From: Euperipatoides rowelli | Taxonomy: Eukaryota > Onychophora > Udeonychophora > Euonychophora > Peripatopsidae | Strand: one strand, 5' to 3' | Assembly: GCA_003024985.2 (NCBI GenBank) | Contig: PXIH01S0011286.1 | DNA: 11,603 nt | Shown: positions 1 to 7,709 of the stretch, in pieces | Position numbering within the stretch: the first letter of the stretch is position 1 | Layout: each line of letters starts with the position of its first letter | Program-made: the position numbers and the translations under genes | Notes under the pieces: generated by a model | What the model saw: the letters and a program-made list of their open reading frames with translations, nothing else | What the model was told of the DNA's origin: nothing | The model's database searches: none

Positions 1-102
1 GGGTGGGGTGTGACGGTGCAAGCTTGGATGGGGCAGAGAGGGTGCAAATAATGTCCTCTGGTCTTGTAATGTTTAATTTTTATTGTATAATGAAAGGTTA
101 TT

Positions 103-214
103 AAATTATGACTAAAAGTCAACAAAACGTTTAGCCAACTTAAAAAAAAAAAAGCTTATCAAATTAAGACAGAAAGTCAACAAAATGTCCAGACAACTAA
201 AAAAAAAGCTTATC
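103..214. repeat. Two tandem ~55-58 bp units
   Basis: Two adjacent copies, 103-160 and 161-214, share the order AAATTA, GACxxAAAGTCAACAAAA, GTxxAG, CAACT, an A-run, then GCTTATC. They differ by a few substitutions and by the length of the A-run (about 12 versus 9). The unit lies just beyond the 3' side of the minus-strand LINE remnant, so it could be part of that element's 3' untranslated tail or an unrelated minisatellite. No coding potential was seen. Confidence 0.75.
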
Positions 215-268
215 AAAATATTTGTCAAAGGGTTGGCAAAAGTCAGTTCAGCCCCGGATATCAAACAG

Positions 269-600
269 TCATGGCATGCCTCTGACCCGGTCTATTTTTT
301 TTTTTTAAATTAATGAAAAGAAGTTGAACTTCATGCACATATCTGGGCAAAGCATTCCACAAATTTACATTTTTATGGAATCTACAATTATTCCTTCTGA
401 AGGATCTTCTATAACAAACGGATAACACGTACACATGATCATTACTTCTATTTCTACTATTCAGGGTGAAGTAATTGTCTTGGTTTTGATTAATTGCTGC
501 TTATACATATAAGATCTTCATTGACATATTTTTAAGAGGGAAACAATGTTATCTAGCAAAGATAATTTAGTAGAATATGATAGATTACCACATCATTTAA
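269..600 (-). pseudogene. Decayed LINE reverse-transcriptase C-terminal end (CR1/L2/jockey-like)
   Basis: Read on the minus strand from about 482 down to 301, the frame gives DNYFTLNSRNRS, later YRRSFRR, then VNLWNALPRYV. The pattern of a basic stretch followed by NLWNALP is what I know from the extreme C-terminus of reverse transcriptases in non-LTR retrotransposons of the CR1/L2/jockey group. Upstream on the same strand the frame is broken: a stop falls near 500, and a different frame covers about 545-600 with the weaker match NDVVIYHILLNYLC. The catalytic reverse-transcriptase and endonuclease domains are absent, as expected for a 5'-truncated copy. The frame runs into an A-run on the minus strand (T-run at 294-306), which may mark the end of the open region. 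It is inactive. The group is assigned with moderate confidence and the exact clade cannot be decided. Confidence 0.65.
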
Positions 601-1616
601 TGGATTTAGTAAATCTTTAAAAACATTTATCTACTTATATCAAATATTACTTTGTATAAGTAGAAAATGGACCATTACCGTCCTTAGGAGAGCAACAAAA
701 TATTTACCCTATATACTCACACACATATTCAACTACTGTATATGCAATACATATAGGCACAGCAATGGATTTAGGCATCAAGTTGTTGCAAAGGTATTAA
801 CAGAGCAGCATCCCTTTCAGACATAATTTTAAGAGTAAGGCCACTCATTTTATAGTATAATATGAAACCCTTATGTCATTATTATTAAGCTTCATCTACT
901 TCCATTCCTTCCCCTCATGAAAGTAAAGTTTCTCATAAGTTCATCACATGATAATCTCTTTGGCAGAATATTCTTTTGACAGAAATAGTTACCAGGTTAC
1001 TATGCAACTGATGTCAATAACTTTGTCATGAATGGAATTATTTATTGCAGATCTAGGTCTAGCTGTGGTATCACCTATATTAAACAAAGAATATATTTTT
1101 ACTATCTTTTTCCAAATATTCATCTATAGTTTTCTGTTTTCCTTCTTGCAAATGTCTGAATAGTTTATTTTATTTTTGCAATAACAAACTGAATCAAATT
1201 ATAATTATTCAGCTAATATCAATAACTACCAATAGGTTCAACAATCAATATTAATAAAGTTCATATTTATCGATCACTTAAATACTTTCATTACAATAAC
1301 CTCATACTTCTAAACTATTAATCATTAATGAAAGAAACCATCCACTGACTAAAAATAAGCTTTAAAAATGTATCTTAGACTGTTTCTGGAGTAATTGGAG
1401 CTCAGAAGTTTGCTATACAGTTGGTCAACAAACACCAGAGCTCTTTCTACCCTAAATTTTCTAAAATCCATTCCAAGGGCAGGAAAGGTTGTAGGGAGCC
1501 TAAAATAGCATCAGCCAATCAACTTTAGCAGTGCTTTCAAATAAATCAAACATCATTGTGCTAGGATGAGTGGTTGAGGTGGAGCAAATCTTACCAAATA
1601 CAAACTTTTGTATTCT
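601..1616. other. No gene seen; AT-rich intergenic sequence
   Basis: The stretch holds short frames only, all broken by stops. A weak minus-strand peptide near 1092-1151 (HLQEGKQKTIDEYL) recalls the tails of pogo/Tigger-type transposases but is too short to call. No RNA gene, terminal repeat or promoter could be supported. Confidence 0.5.
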
Positions 1617-1688
1617 GCAGTAAAATATTTTGAACAATTCACAATATAATTTGTTTTAAAAAAAATAGGCCTATGCATTATTATACTG

Positions 1689-1696
1689 TATATACT
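1689..1696. repeat. 8-bp target-site duplication, left copy (TATATACT)
   Basis: TATATACT directly precedes the CAGGGG end of the element and is repeated exactly at 2673-2680 after its CCCCTG end. Eight base pairs is the duplication length made by hAT transposases. Confidence 0.88.
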
Positions 1697-1714
1697 CAGG
1701 GGCAGATTTATGAA

Positions 1715-2005
1715 TGGCCTCAATTTTGAGTGGCCCCATCCCCCCCCACCCCAATTTTTTTTTTTATGGAATGCACATACCATAGTAAGTTTTAGTTAAT
1801 GGCCCCCCTATTTTTATGGCCCTATCCCTAAAAAAAAAAAAAAAAATTGATATGGTATACACAGAATTAAGTTAATTTTACCCGTGTTAATAACATTAGT
1901 CAGTGGCCCGGAATTTGAGGCGCTCCACCCATAAATAAATAAAACAATTTTGGTATGATATATCCATAGTTAGTGCCCTCCAATTTTGAGGAGGCTCACC
2001 CCTGA
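1715..2005. repeat. Degenerate tandem units inside the hAT element
   Basis: Four units start at 1715, 1800, 1904 and 1974. Each opens with TGGCC or TGCCC followed by an AATTTTGAG-like block, then a C-rich CCACCC/CCATCC block. Units 1-3 continue with a T- or A-rich tract and unit-specific ATGGTAT/CATAG/GTTA motifs. Unit lengths are 85, 104, 70 and 32 bp, the last truncated. The final unit ends in CACCCCTG at 2005, identical to the element's true terminus at 2665-2672, so an internal end-like sequence exists here. Confidence 0.6.
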
Positions 2006-2572
2006 CTACCAACTCTAATAAATTGAACAAGTCATTAGAATCACCCGAATTTTAAACAAAATTTGTAACTTTTAAAAACAAAATGTGGTAAAAATGTTTG
2101 CTCTTAGGAAGTTAGGAACTAACTAATGTTTCTGGCATTGGAAAAAAAAATTGCATTTAAAAGCCACCAAAGTCTATTTTAATTTTTATTTTTTTATTTC
2201 CATAATGCAGTGTTTGTTTATTTATTTATTTACCCCCATTAATCCATACTGTATTATAACAGATATTTATTACATTCAGGTTAATACAACAAATAATATC
2301 AAAATATTTTTTAGTGTTAACTTCCCTTTGCAACAAAAGTTTTTTACATTAGCATATTAAAGTTTCATTATTAAAATGAGAGATAACTACCAACTCTAAT
2401 AAATTGAAAAGTCTTTATTAGCTGCAATCATTTTATATAAATTACAATTAGTAACAAAGTGTTTATTGCAAGTAGTGCAAACTTATTTCAAATACAAGAA
2501 AAAGTAATCAGATTCCAGAGCAATTTACTCACATTTAAAAGCCTCCAAATTTACTCCTTTTTTTAAAAAAAA
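2006..2572. repeat. Diverged direct repeat inside the hAT element (2006-2190 and 2386-2572)
   Basis: Both copies start with the identical 23-bp ACTACCAACTCTAATAAATTGAA (2006-2028 and 2386-2408), shown here only to define the anchor's ends ACTACC and TTGAA. Both later contain CATTTAAAAGCC followed by an ACCAAA/CTCCAAA block and a T-rich run (near 2153 and 2532). Between these anchors similarity is weak. The first copy begins directly after the internal CACCCCTG at 2005, suggesting an internal duplication or an insertion-deletion event in the element's history. Confidence 0.6.
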
Positions 2573-2672
2573 AAAATTCACTGGGGGTAACCCCCAGACC
2601 CATTTCTGGACTAGGAAGGCCCCATATTTTTTGGATGCCCAGGGCCCCCAAAAAGTCCAAAATTCACCCCTG

Positions 2673-2680
2673 TATATACT
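2673..2680. repeat. 8-bp target-site duplication, right copy (TATATACT)
   Basis: This is an exact copy of 1689-1696, immediately after the CCCCTG end of the first hAT element. Confidence 0.88.
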
Positions 2681-3204
2681 GTATGGTATAATACTGATTG
2701 TACATATTAAATAAGCTTTTAAATATAAAATTATTTACGTTAAAAAAGTTTTTAACACGATACATTACATTTTTTAATAAATCAAAGTGTTTCATGTAAA
2801 AGTCGACCTCTATATTTCTAGTCTTTGAAAAAGACCCTGAAAATATACTATTACATAAACGGAATCTACAACAAAGAGAAATTTGATGTCAAAACTAGTT
2901 AATGTCTACTATATTAACAAGTTTTAACATAAAATTTCACTTTATTGGCGGTTTGTATATACAATACTCATGTAATATTTAAGTTTTTAAGGACCTTTTC
3001 AAAGACCAGAAATATACTTTTACACGAGACACTTTGATTAAAAAATAAATAAAATGCAATATGCCTTGTTTAAAAACCTTTTAAAATTGTTTTAACTTAA
3101 ATGATTTTAGATTTAAGCTGATTTAATACCAAAATAATACATATTTTAAAACAATAATGCATTTAAAAATTGTATTGTCAATACTATTAAAAATATTTTA
3201 CTAC

Positions 3205-3450
3205 ATATTTATTTATGATTTTATAGTTTTTTAAAGACTCTATTGCTTTGTGAGATCACTTAAAGAAACATGGAAAATTAAAAATGGTTTTAGAAAATAT
3301 AGTGAACACAACAAGGGACAACCTCGCTGGACTATAGTCTGTTGTTGTACGACACATTTGTATTTGTATTTGTATACTCTAACCTGGTATGTGGTATTTT
3401 ATTGAGTCAACAGGAAGGTTACACCAAGTTTCCATTTTTTTTTTTTTTTA
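3205..3450. other. No gene; short TTTGTA microsatellite at 3357-3375
   Basis: Between the palindrome and the pseudogene there is no supported frame. A small (TTTGTA)n run lies at about 3357-3375, and a T-run at 3435-3449 directly abuts the first recognisable codon of the pseudogene. Confidence 0.5.
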
Positions 3451-4213
3451 GAATGGGACAGTAGGGCCAGAGAAAGAATTGGACACTGAAAAGCTGGCAC
3501 ACAAGGGAAAACTTAGTGCCAGGAACAAAAAATACAATTAACCCCAGCTTAATTGTTTCACAAAAAGTTTTTTTACCCCCTTTGCACATCACACTAGTGA
3601 TAATGAAATAATTTGTCAAAGCTTTGGACAAAATTGGGTCTTATATCAACTAGTATCAACTATCTGACTCAGAAATTTCACTTCTTATCCAAGACTAAAC
3701 TGAACGAGGGAATTTTTGATGGTCCACAAATTCAAAAAACTCACCAAAGATCATGCTTTTATTAATACAATGAATGACATTGAGATTTAGGCATGGAATT
3801 TGTTCCAGGAGATCATCTTTAGATTTCTTGGAAATGTTAAGCACCCTCAAAACAAGTAGATTATTAAAAAAATGCTAGAAAACTGGCAGGCACTCATTTG
3901 CAACATGAATTTGAAGCTATGATTTCGGCATTCCCGTCTAGCATATTTCCCAGAAATTTAGAGGCTCAAAGTGAAGAACAAAGAGAGATATTCCATCACG
4001 ACATAAAATAGATTGAGAGAATATATCAGGGTTGTAGGAATGTATCAATGATTGCTGTCTACTGTTACAAGAGATGATACTCATCATATATATATCAGGG
4101 TTGTAGGAATATATCAATGATTGCTGTCTACTGTTACAAGAGATGATACTCATCATAGTCACAAACGGAAATCTACTCAGCGTTCATTTGCAATGAAATG
4201 GAGGCCCAAATAG
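3451..4213 (+). pseudogene. Decayed copy of a conserved multicopy invertebrate protein family (function unknown)
   Basis: The plus strand gives an ordered series of protein blocks in shifting frames. These are EWDSRARE (3451), RENLVPGTKN then KVFLPPLHI (3504-3590), FVKALDKIG (3612-3638), TKLNEGIFDGPQIQK (from about 3694), TKDHAFINTMND then AWNLFQEIIFRFLGN (about 3743-3840), EEQREIFHHDIK and IYQG (about 3975-4030), YCYKR, and a basic tail HKRKSTQRSFAMKW (4160-4201) ending in TAG at 4211. From memory, proteins with LPPLHIKLG, FVKALDK, KEGIFVGPQIR and FHQDI blocks in this order are numerous uncharacterised sequences in arthropod and other invertebrate genomes, possibly carried by a mobile element; this was not checked. 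The copy has in-frame stops at 3609 and before AWNLF among others, and at least four frameshifts. One frameshift is explained by a 10-bp tandem duplication near 3643-3661. It cannot encode a working protein. Confidence 0.7.
4021..4156 (+). repeat. 69-bp period tandem duplication within the pseudogene
   Basis: Positions 4021-4087 and 4090-4156 are 67-bp copies with one difference (G at 4042, A at 4111). The 69-bp period equals 23 codons, so the duplication itself keeps phase. Both copies carry the same in-frame TGA after TACAAGAGA. The near identity shows that the duplication is younger than most of the decay around it. Confidence 0.92.
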
Positions 4214-5454
4214 ATTGTCTGATCACAATATTTATTCCACTTTTTGTTATTCTTTTTTACATATGTTAAAAGTCCATCGAGTTATTGTATCTGTATCCTA
4301 GATTTAATATCACGTTTAATGCATTAAGCTATTGTAAATCATTAAAAATTAAAAAAAAAAAAATTGATAAAAGCCCTGTGAAAAATTCAAATGTGATGGA
4401 GTAAAACAGCAAGCAGATTTGAATTCAGCCTGTAAAAGTTAGGTTTAAACACCCATTTAATCTTGGACAACAAAATTTATTTTATCGCAGGTTAGTGTTA
4501 TCAATCAAACACCAGTTTACTTCAGAAATCTCACTTTATTTTATTTTAATAATAGCTAGCCTGCTATCGGCCTAAAATGATGTTTAATTTAATTTCTTTC
4601 ATAAATTACCAGATGGAGTTTGGTCAAATAAACTGAAGAATGTATTTTATTCTTAAAAAAAAAAAAAATTATTTCCATTCTGTTCTTAGAACAATACCTT
4701 CCCTTTTGATATTTTTACAGTGGCAATACAAAAATAGGTGCATTAAATTCTTATAAATTGTGTCAAACAAGAAAACGCGGGTGGGATATAATTTAATTTT
4801 GTGCATTCAGAAGTAGAATTTTTTTTTAAAAAAAATTCTTATTTCTATCGAATATCTATCTCTATGATGATTCCAGTAGAATTGCTTAGAAAATAGGTAG
4901 ACATTCTTTGACTGAACTAGAGAAGAAGAAAAAAAAATAATATATATATTTATACAGTAATATTGTGATTGAATGAAAAAAAAGAGAGAGAGAGAAAATC
5001 TATTCTGTCGTTTCTGCAATGAATAATTCTATTCAAAAGAGCTGGCTGTTTTTACAAATTCTTCAATTATACCAGAACAAAAGCTCTGTCAGAGAAAACA
5101 AAAATTTAATAGCCATTTATAAAATGATTTGATTGCACTTTTTATGATGAAAAATAACAATGATAATAGACAAAAATCTCTGGGTTAAATTTAGTCCATT
5201 CTTTTTTTTTTTCCCCCTCAAACAGAAAATTAAATCTAAATTATACATTAAATAGCCAATGAGAATAAATATTTTATTTATAAAAACCATTATTGAAGTT
5301 CCACTTTTTTAAAAAAAAAAAATTATTTTCAGAGAAGTGAAATAGAATTAGCTAAGTTATATAAACAAATTTATTTTTCTCATTAATATTTACATTTAAC
5401 AATGATCAATTTTATAAATATTTAGATTGGCAACATTTTTAAAAAATTAAAATG
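4214..5454. other. No gene seen; AT-rich sequence with homopolymer palindromes and small microsatellites
   Basis: A-runs occur at 4351-4363 and 4656-4668. The run at 4351, about 140 bp after the pseudogene stop, could be a poly(A)-like tail but has no supporting signal. Runs of T followed by A form near-perfect palindromes at 4816-4838 and about 5305-5322. An AT run lies near 4937-4953 and an (AG)n run at 4983-4996. The minus-strand open frame covering 4807-5019 is made of these simple repeats and is not a gene. Confidence 0.55.
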
Positions 5455-5575
5455 TAACCTATTACATGTTCTGTATATAAAATATACAATACATACACTA
5501 TATAATGTACATGCAGTGTACCGGTATACAATATGTACAGTAGTACATGTATATGTAGATATTGTACGTACAGTT
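5455..5575. other. TA/TG-rich patch dense in GTAC palindromes
   Basis: At least six GTAC tetramers fall within about 80 bp (5506-5572), inside TGTACA, GTACCGGTATAC and GTACGTAC contexts. It reads as degenerate alternating purine-pyrimidine sequence, probably an old dinucleotide microsatellite. No gene is present. Confidence 0.4.
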
Positions 5576-5814
5576 TAGGCAGTTGGGGCACACCCAGAAG
5601 TGTTTCACATTGTGAAAATCTAGGAAGATAGAATAAGAGGAGGCGACCTAACAGCAGTTAGTCAATCGTCATTAAACTTAAACACAATATTTGTGTCAGG
5701 TTTGCGTTGAATATTTGAACTGTTATAAAAAGATTACTACCTAATGTTTGGATGTTCAAAGAATTTCATCATTATTTTTGTTATATTGTCTATTTTTAAA
5801 ATCAATATATTGTT

Positions 5815-5975
5815 AAAAAACATGCGAAGCATCCAGTGTAATCAATAAACAGATGGAAAGTCTTGGATGCAACAAGATGGTCCCTTCCGACTTTACCTGC
5901 ACTCTTAAGACGATACCTCGTAGGGCTCCTCCTTTTATTCTATTTTCTGTATGCAGATACTCATTAACATCATAA
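5815..5975. other. GC-richer patch, open on both strands; unrecognised
   Basis: This block is clearly less AT-rich than its surroundings. The plus strand is open from about 5818 to a TAA near 5973 and contains MESLGCNKMVPSDFT. The minus strand is open for 66 codons (5813-6013) and contains RIKGGALRGIVLRVQVKSE. Neither product is recognised. The right edge meets a T8A8 run (5985-6000), and the left edge meets a TTGTTAAAAAA run. It may be a fragment of an exon or of an unknown repeat. There is no clear splice site or start, so the strand is not decided. Confidence 0.25.
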
Positions 5976-5983
5976 ATAATGCT

Positions 5984-6379
5984 ATTTTTTTTAAAAAAAA
6001 TTTGCATATGCATTATTATATTTTTTATTAAGACTATTTTAGGATGTTTTGTTTTAATTGTTTATTATTTATTAACAAGTTTCTTCCTATTGTTTAGTTA
6101 AAGTAAAATTCCCACATAAAAAATTAATTTCATTTAAATACCTAATTTAAATTATTATTTATTTCTTTAACTGTAGCCTAACTCAAGTGTTTAAAAAAAA
6201 AACACATCTTAATTTAATTAGCGGGCATCACATATACAGTTACCATGTGATCACAGGATTTTTGGTGGCAACTTGCTTAATGACGAACACCATGACATGT
6301 ATTTTAAGTAGCCTTATGTTATTAGAATTAAACTTCCCATGCATCTTATCAAACTGATTTATCTTGTTATTCCATCGCT
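5984..6379. other. No gene seen; possible old repeat fragment at 6225-6300
   Basis: The stretch is largely AT-rich. The block at 6222-6298, with CCATGTGATCACAGG and CTTGCTTAATGACGAACACC, is more complex than its surroundings. It loosely recalls dispersed DNA-transposon-derived repeats with alternating GATCAC and TTAA.GACGA motifs, but no terminal repeat or target duplication was found. Confidence 0.3.
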
Positions 6380-7709
6380 ATGTTAGCATGGCACATAGAG
6401 CTAGGAAAGTACATGGTATCAGGAATTAATAATTTGGTTCCGATTTTTAAATATAACGGCAACATTCATAGAGCTACCAACAATAAACCTATATGTGATT
6501 TGGCTGAGGTTTGGGAAAGATGGATGAAAAAAATTCTACATCTACTTTGTAGCAGGAAAAATAGACAAGAACTCCAAAGATATCCAGAAAAAAACATATT
6601 ACTTTATGTTTTGGTAGAAGTGGGACAATAATTGGTTGTAAGTCTTATAATATCAGCAACAGGCAGTAGATTACATATTGCAAGCTATTACAAATGACTT
6701 TAAGCTGTATAAGAATATTGTATTTAAACGTCTTGAATTTGTAATGTTAATATAAAAACCTACATAAACAAATGAACAATTTATGTCAGAGTTCAGTCTG
6801 TAAATTGTGAATACAGAGTTTTGAAAGAATCAATATTATGAGATAGGCTATTATGTGGCATGATTAGTACAGTTTGAAAAGAAAGATTATACCCAGTATT
6901 CACTTAAAGAGTTGTGTTGTTCGGGCAAAATAAAATTTCCAAGGAAAATTGATCAGCCTATTGCAGGAGGTACATCAGCTAAGAATTCAAGCTAAAAACT
7001 ACATTGTACGATATAAGAAATCAACAGAAAATCTTAATGCTACAAAAAATCAAAGTGGATATCTTAAAAAAATGCCAATGGTGTGGAAACAACACAAATC
7101 TAAACAATTCATGGTGTATGGTAATTATTGTCAAAGGAGTATAAAATACCAAACAAGTAATAAACTGTTGAGTCTATTGTAAATGATATAAATAATTTAG
7201 TAGTGTATAAAATGTCAGCCAATTGTAATGAACACTGGACACATGTAATTAAAGTTAATACAGATATTTGTGGATTCCAGCTAACTGTGGATTAGATGTG
7301 AACAATCCACCAATGCCAATGTTTAATTGTTTAAGAAGAAAAAAACAGCTATTACAAAAGTCAGCATGTGCATAAAGCCTGTTTAAAGCATAAAAATTGA
7401 TGCAAAAGGACTATGTATGTTAGCATGCAGTACTAAAACCGATTTAAAAAAGATTTTACTTTTTTAATTATTAACAAAACAATAAAAAATCTGGAATTGA
7501 AACATGTGAACTGTTAAATTTGGTAATTAGAATATGTCCGATCCAAACAGTATATAACCCAATACAACGTATAAATGAATATAAGGGATGAGCCAGAGCT
7601 AGAAAAATATCACATATTGATTGATACATGTGAAACTAGAAATGTTCCTGCAGCTAAGAGAATTCCATATAATTACAGGAGAAGGTATGTGATGAACAAC
7701 AGTTTATGA
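6380..7709 (+). pseudogene. Decayed, unrecognised coding region, 5' part
   Basis: A series of plus-strand open segments in shifting frames has normal-looking amino-acid composition. They are 6380-6631 (83 codons, including NNLVPIFKYNGN and AEVWERWMKK), 6660-6755 (YILQAITNDFKLYK), 6949-7182 (77 codons, including YLKKMPMVWKQHKSKQF), 7173-7295 (VYKMSANCNEHWTHVIKVN), about 7342-7460 (IKIDAKGLCMLACSTK) and 7593-7709 (RNVPAAKRIPYNYRRR). Successive pieces follow the same direction, and neighbours such as 6949-7182 and 7173-7295 meet at a single frameshift, as in a once-longer gene. I recognise no family, catalytic motif, signal peptide or membrane segment. A mobile element or an integrated DNA-virus gene is possible but is only a guess. 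The region is split at 7702-7709 by a hAT insertion. It may be one gene or several, and the true start is unknown. Confidence 0.5.
7702..7709. repeat. 8-bp target-site duplication, left copy (GTTTATGA)
   Basis: GTTTATGA sits directly before the second hAT element and is repeated exactly at 8165-8172. It lies inside the decayed coding region, so the insertion split an older sequence. Confidence 0.9.

Larger units (their letters stand above)
1697..2672. mobile_element. Non-autonomous hAT-type DNA transposon, 976 bp
   Basis: The element starts CAGGGGCAGATTTATGA, and its other end read inward on the opposite strand is CAGGGGTGAATTTTGGA. These are imperfect inverted ends with the CAGGGG terminus common in hAT elements. 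It is flanked by perfect 8-bp direct repeats TATATACT. Removing the element and one repeat restores a continuous arm of the surrounding palindrome, which independently supports both boundaries. No transposase frame is visible inside; the 69-codon open frame at 2151-2360 is AT-driven. The left third (1715-2005) is made of degenerate tandem units, and a second direct repeat lies at about 2006-2190 and 2386-2570. A perfect hairpin (CTGGGGGT, 1-nt centre) is at 2581-2597. It must have moved with transposase supplied elsewhere. Confidence 0.85.
1617..3204. repeat. Long imperfect palindrome (foldback-type element), split by a hAT insertion
   Basis: The left arm is 1617-1696 plus 2681-2903, and the right arm is 2913-3204. 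The two arms are reverse complements with scattered mismatches and small indels, and the loop is only 9 nt (2904-2912). Clear paired blocks include GCAGTAAAATATTT at 1617-1630 with its partner at 3191-3204; ATGCATTATT near 1673 with its partner near 3158; AAATCAAAGTG near 2782 with its partner near 3037; and AACTAGTTAAT against ATTAACAAGTT at the centre. The pairing crosses the hAT insertion: sequence on both sides of 1697-2672 matches one continuous right arm. Pairing may extend outward to about 1583 and 3248 with lower identity. No coding frame spans it. This fits a foldback or long-inverted-repeat MITE, or a local inverted duplication. No outer target-site duplication was identified. Confidence 0.85.

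Noticed and set aside
1092-1151. Minus-strand peptide resembling a pogo/Tigger transposase tail
   Set aside because: There are fewer than 20 suggestive residues and no neighbouring transposase sequence on either side.
1441-1475. Possible outward extension of the palindrome pairing with about 3270-3300
   Set aside because: A short match (TTTTCTAAAA) needs an 80-bp gap in one arm; it is likely chance in AT-rich DNA.
1553-1783. 76-codon minus-strand open frame
   Set aside because: It crosses the junction between the palindrome arm and the hAT element and includes a C-run read as glycines, so it is a chance frame made after the insertion.
2151-2360. 69-codon plus-strand open frame
   Set aside because: It lies inside the hAT element in T-rich sequence, is rich in phenylalanine and isoleucine, and shows no transposase motif.
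3419-3631. 70-codon minus-strand open frame
   Set aside because: It is the antisense shadow of the plus-strand pseudogene, which gives recognisable blocks in the other direction.
3938-4162. 74-codon minus-strand frame with an internal protein repeat
   Set aside because: The repeat is the 69-bp DNA duplication read antisense. The plus strand carries the recognisable family blocks.
4351-4363. A-run after the pseudogene as evidence of a retrocopy
   Set aside because: No polyadenylation signal at a suitable distance and no flanking target duplication; similar A-runs are common throughout the window.
4807-5019. 70-codon minus-strand open frame
   Set aside because: It is built from T/A homopolymers and an AG microsatellite and has no gene-like composition.
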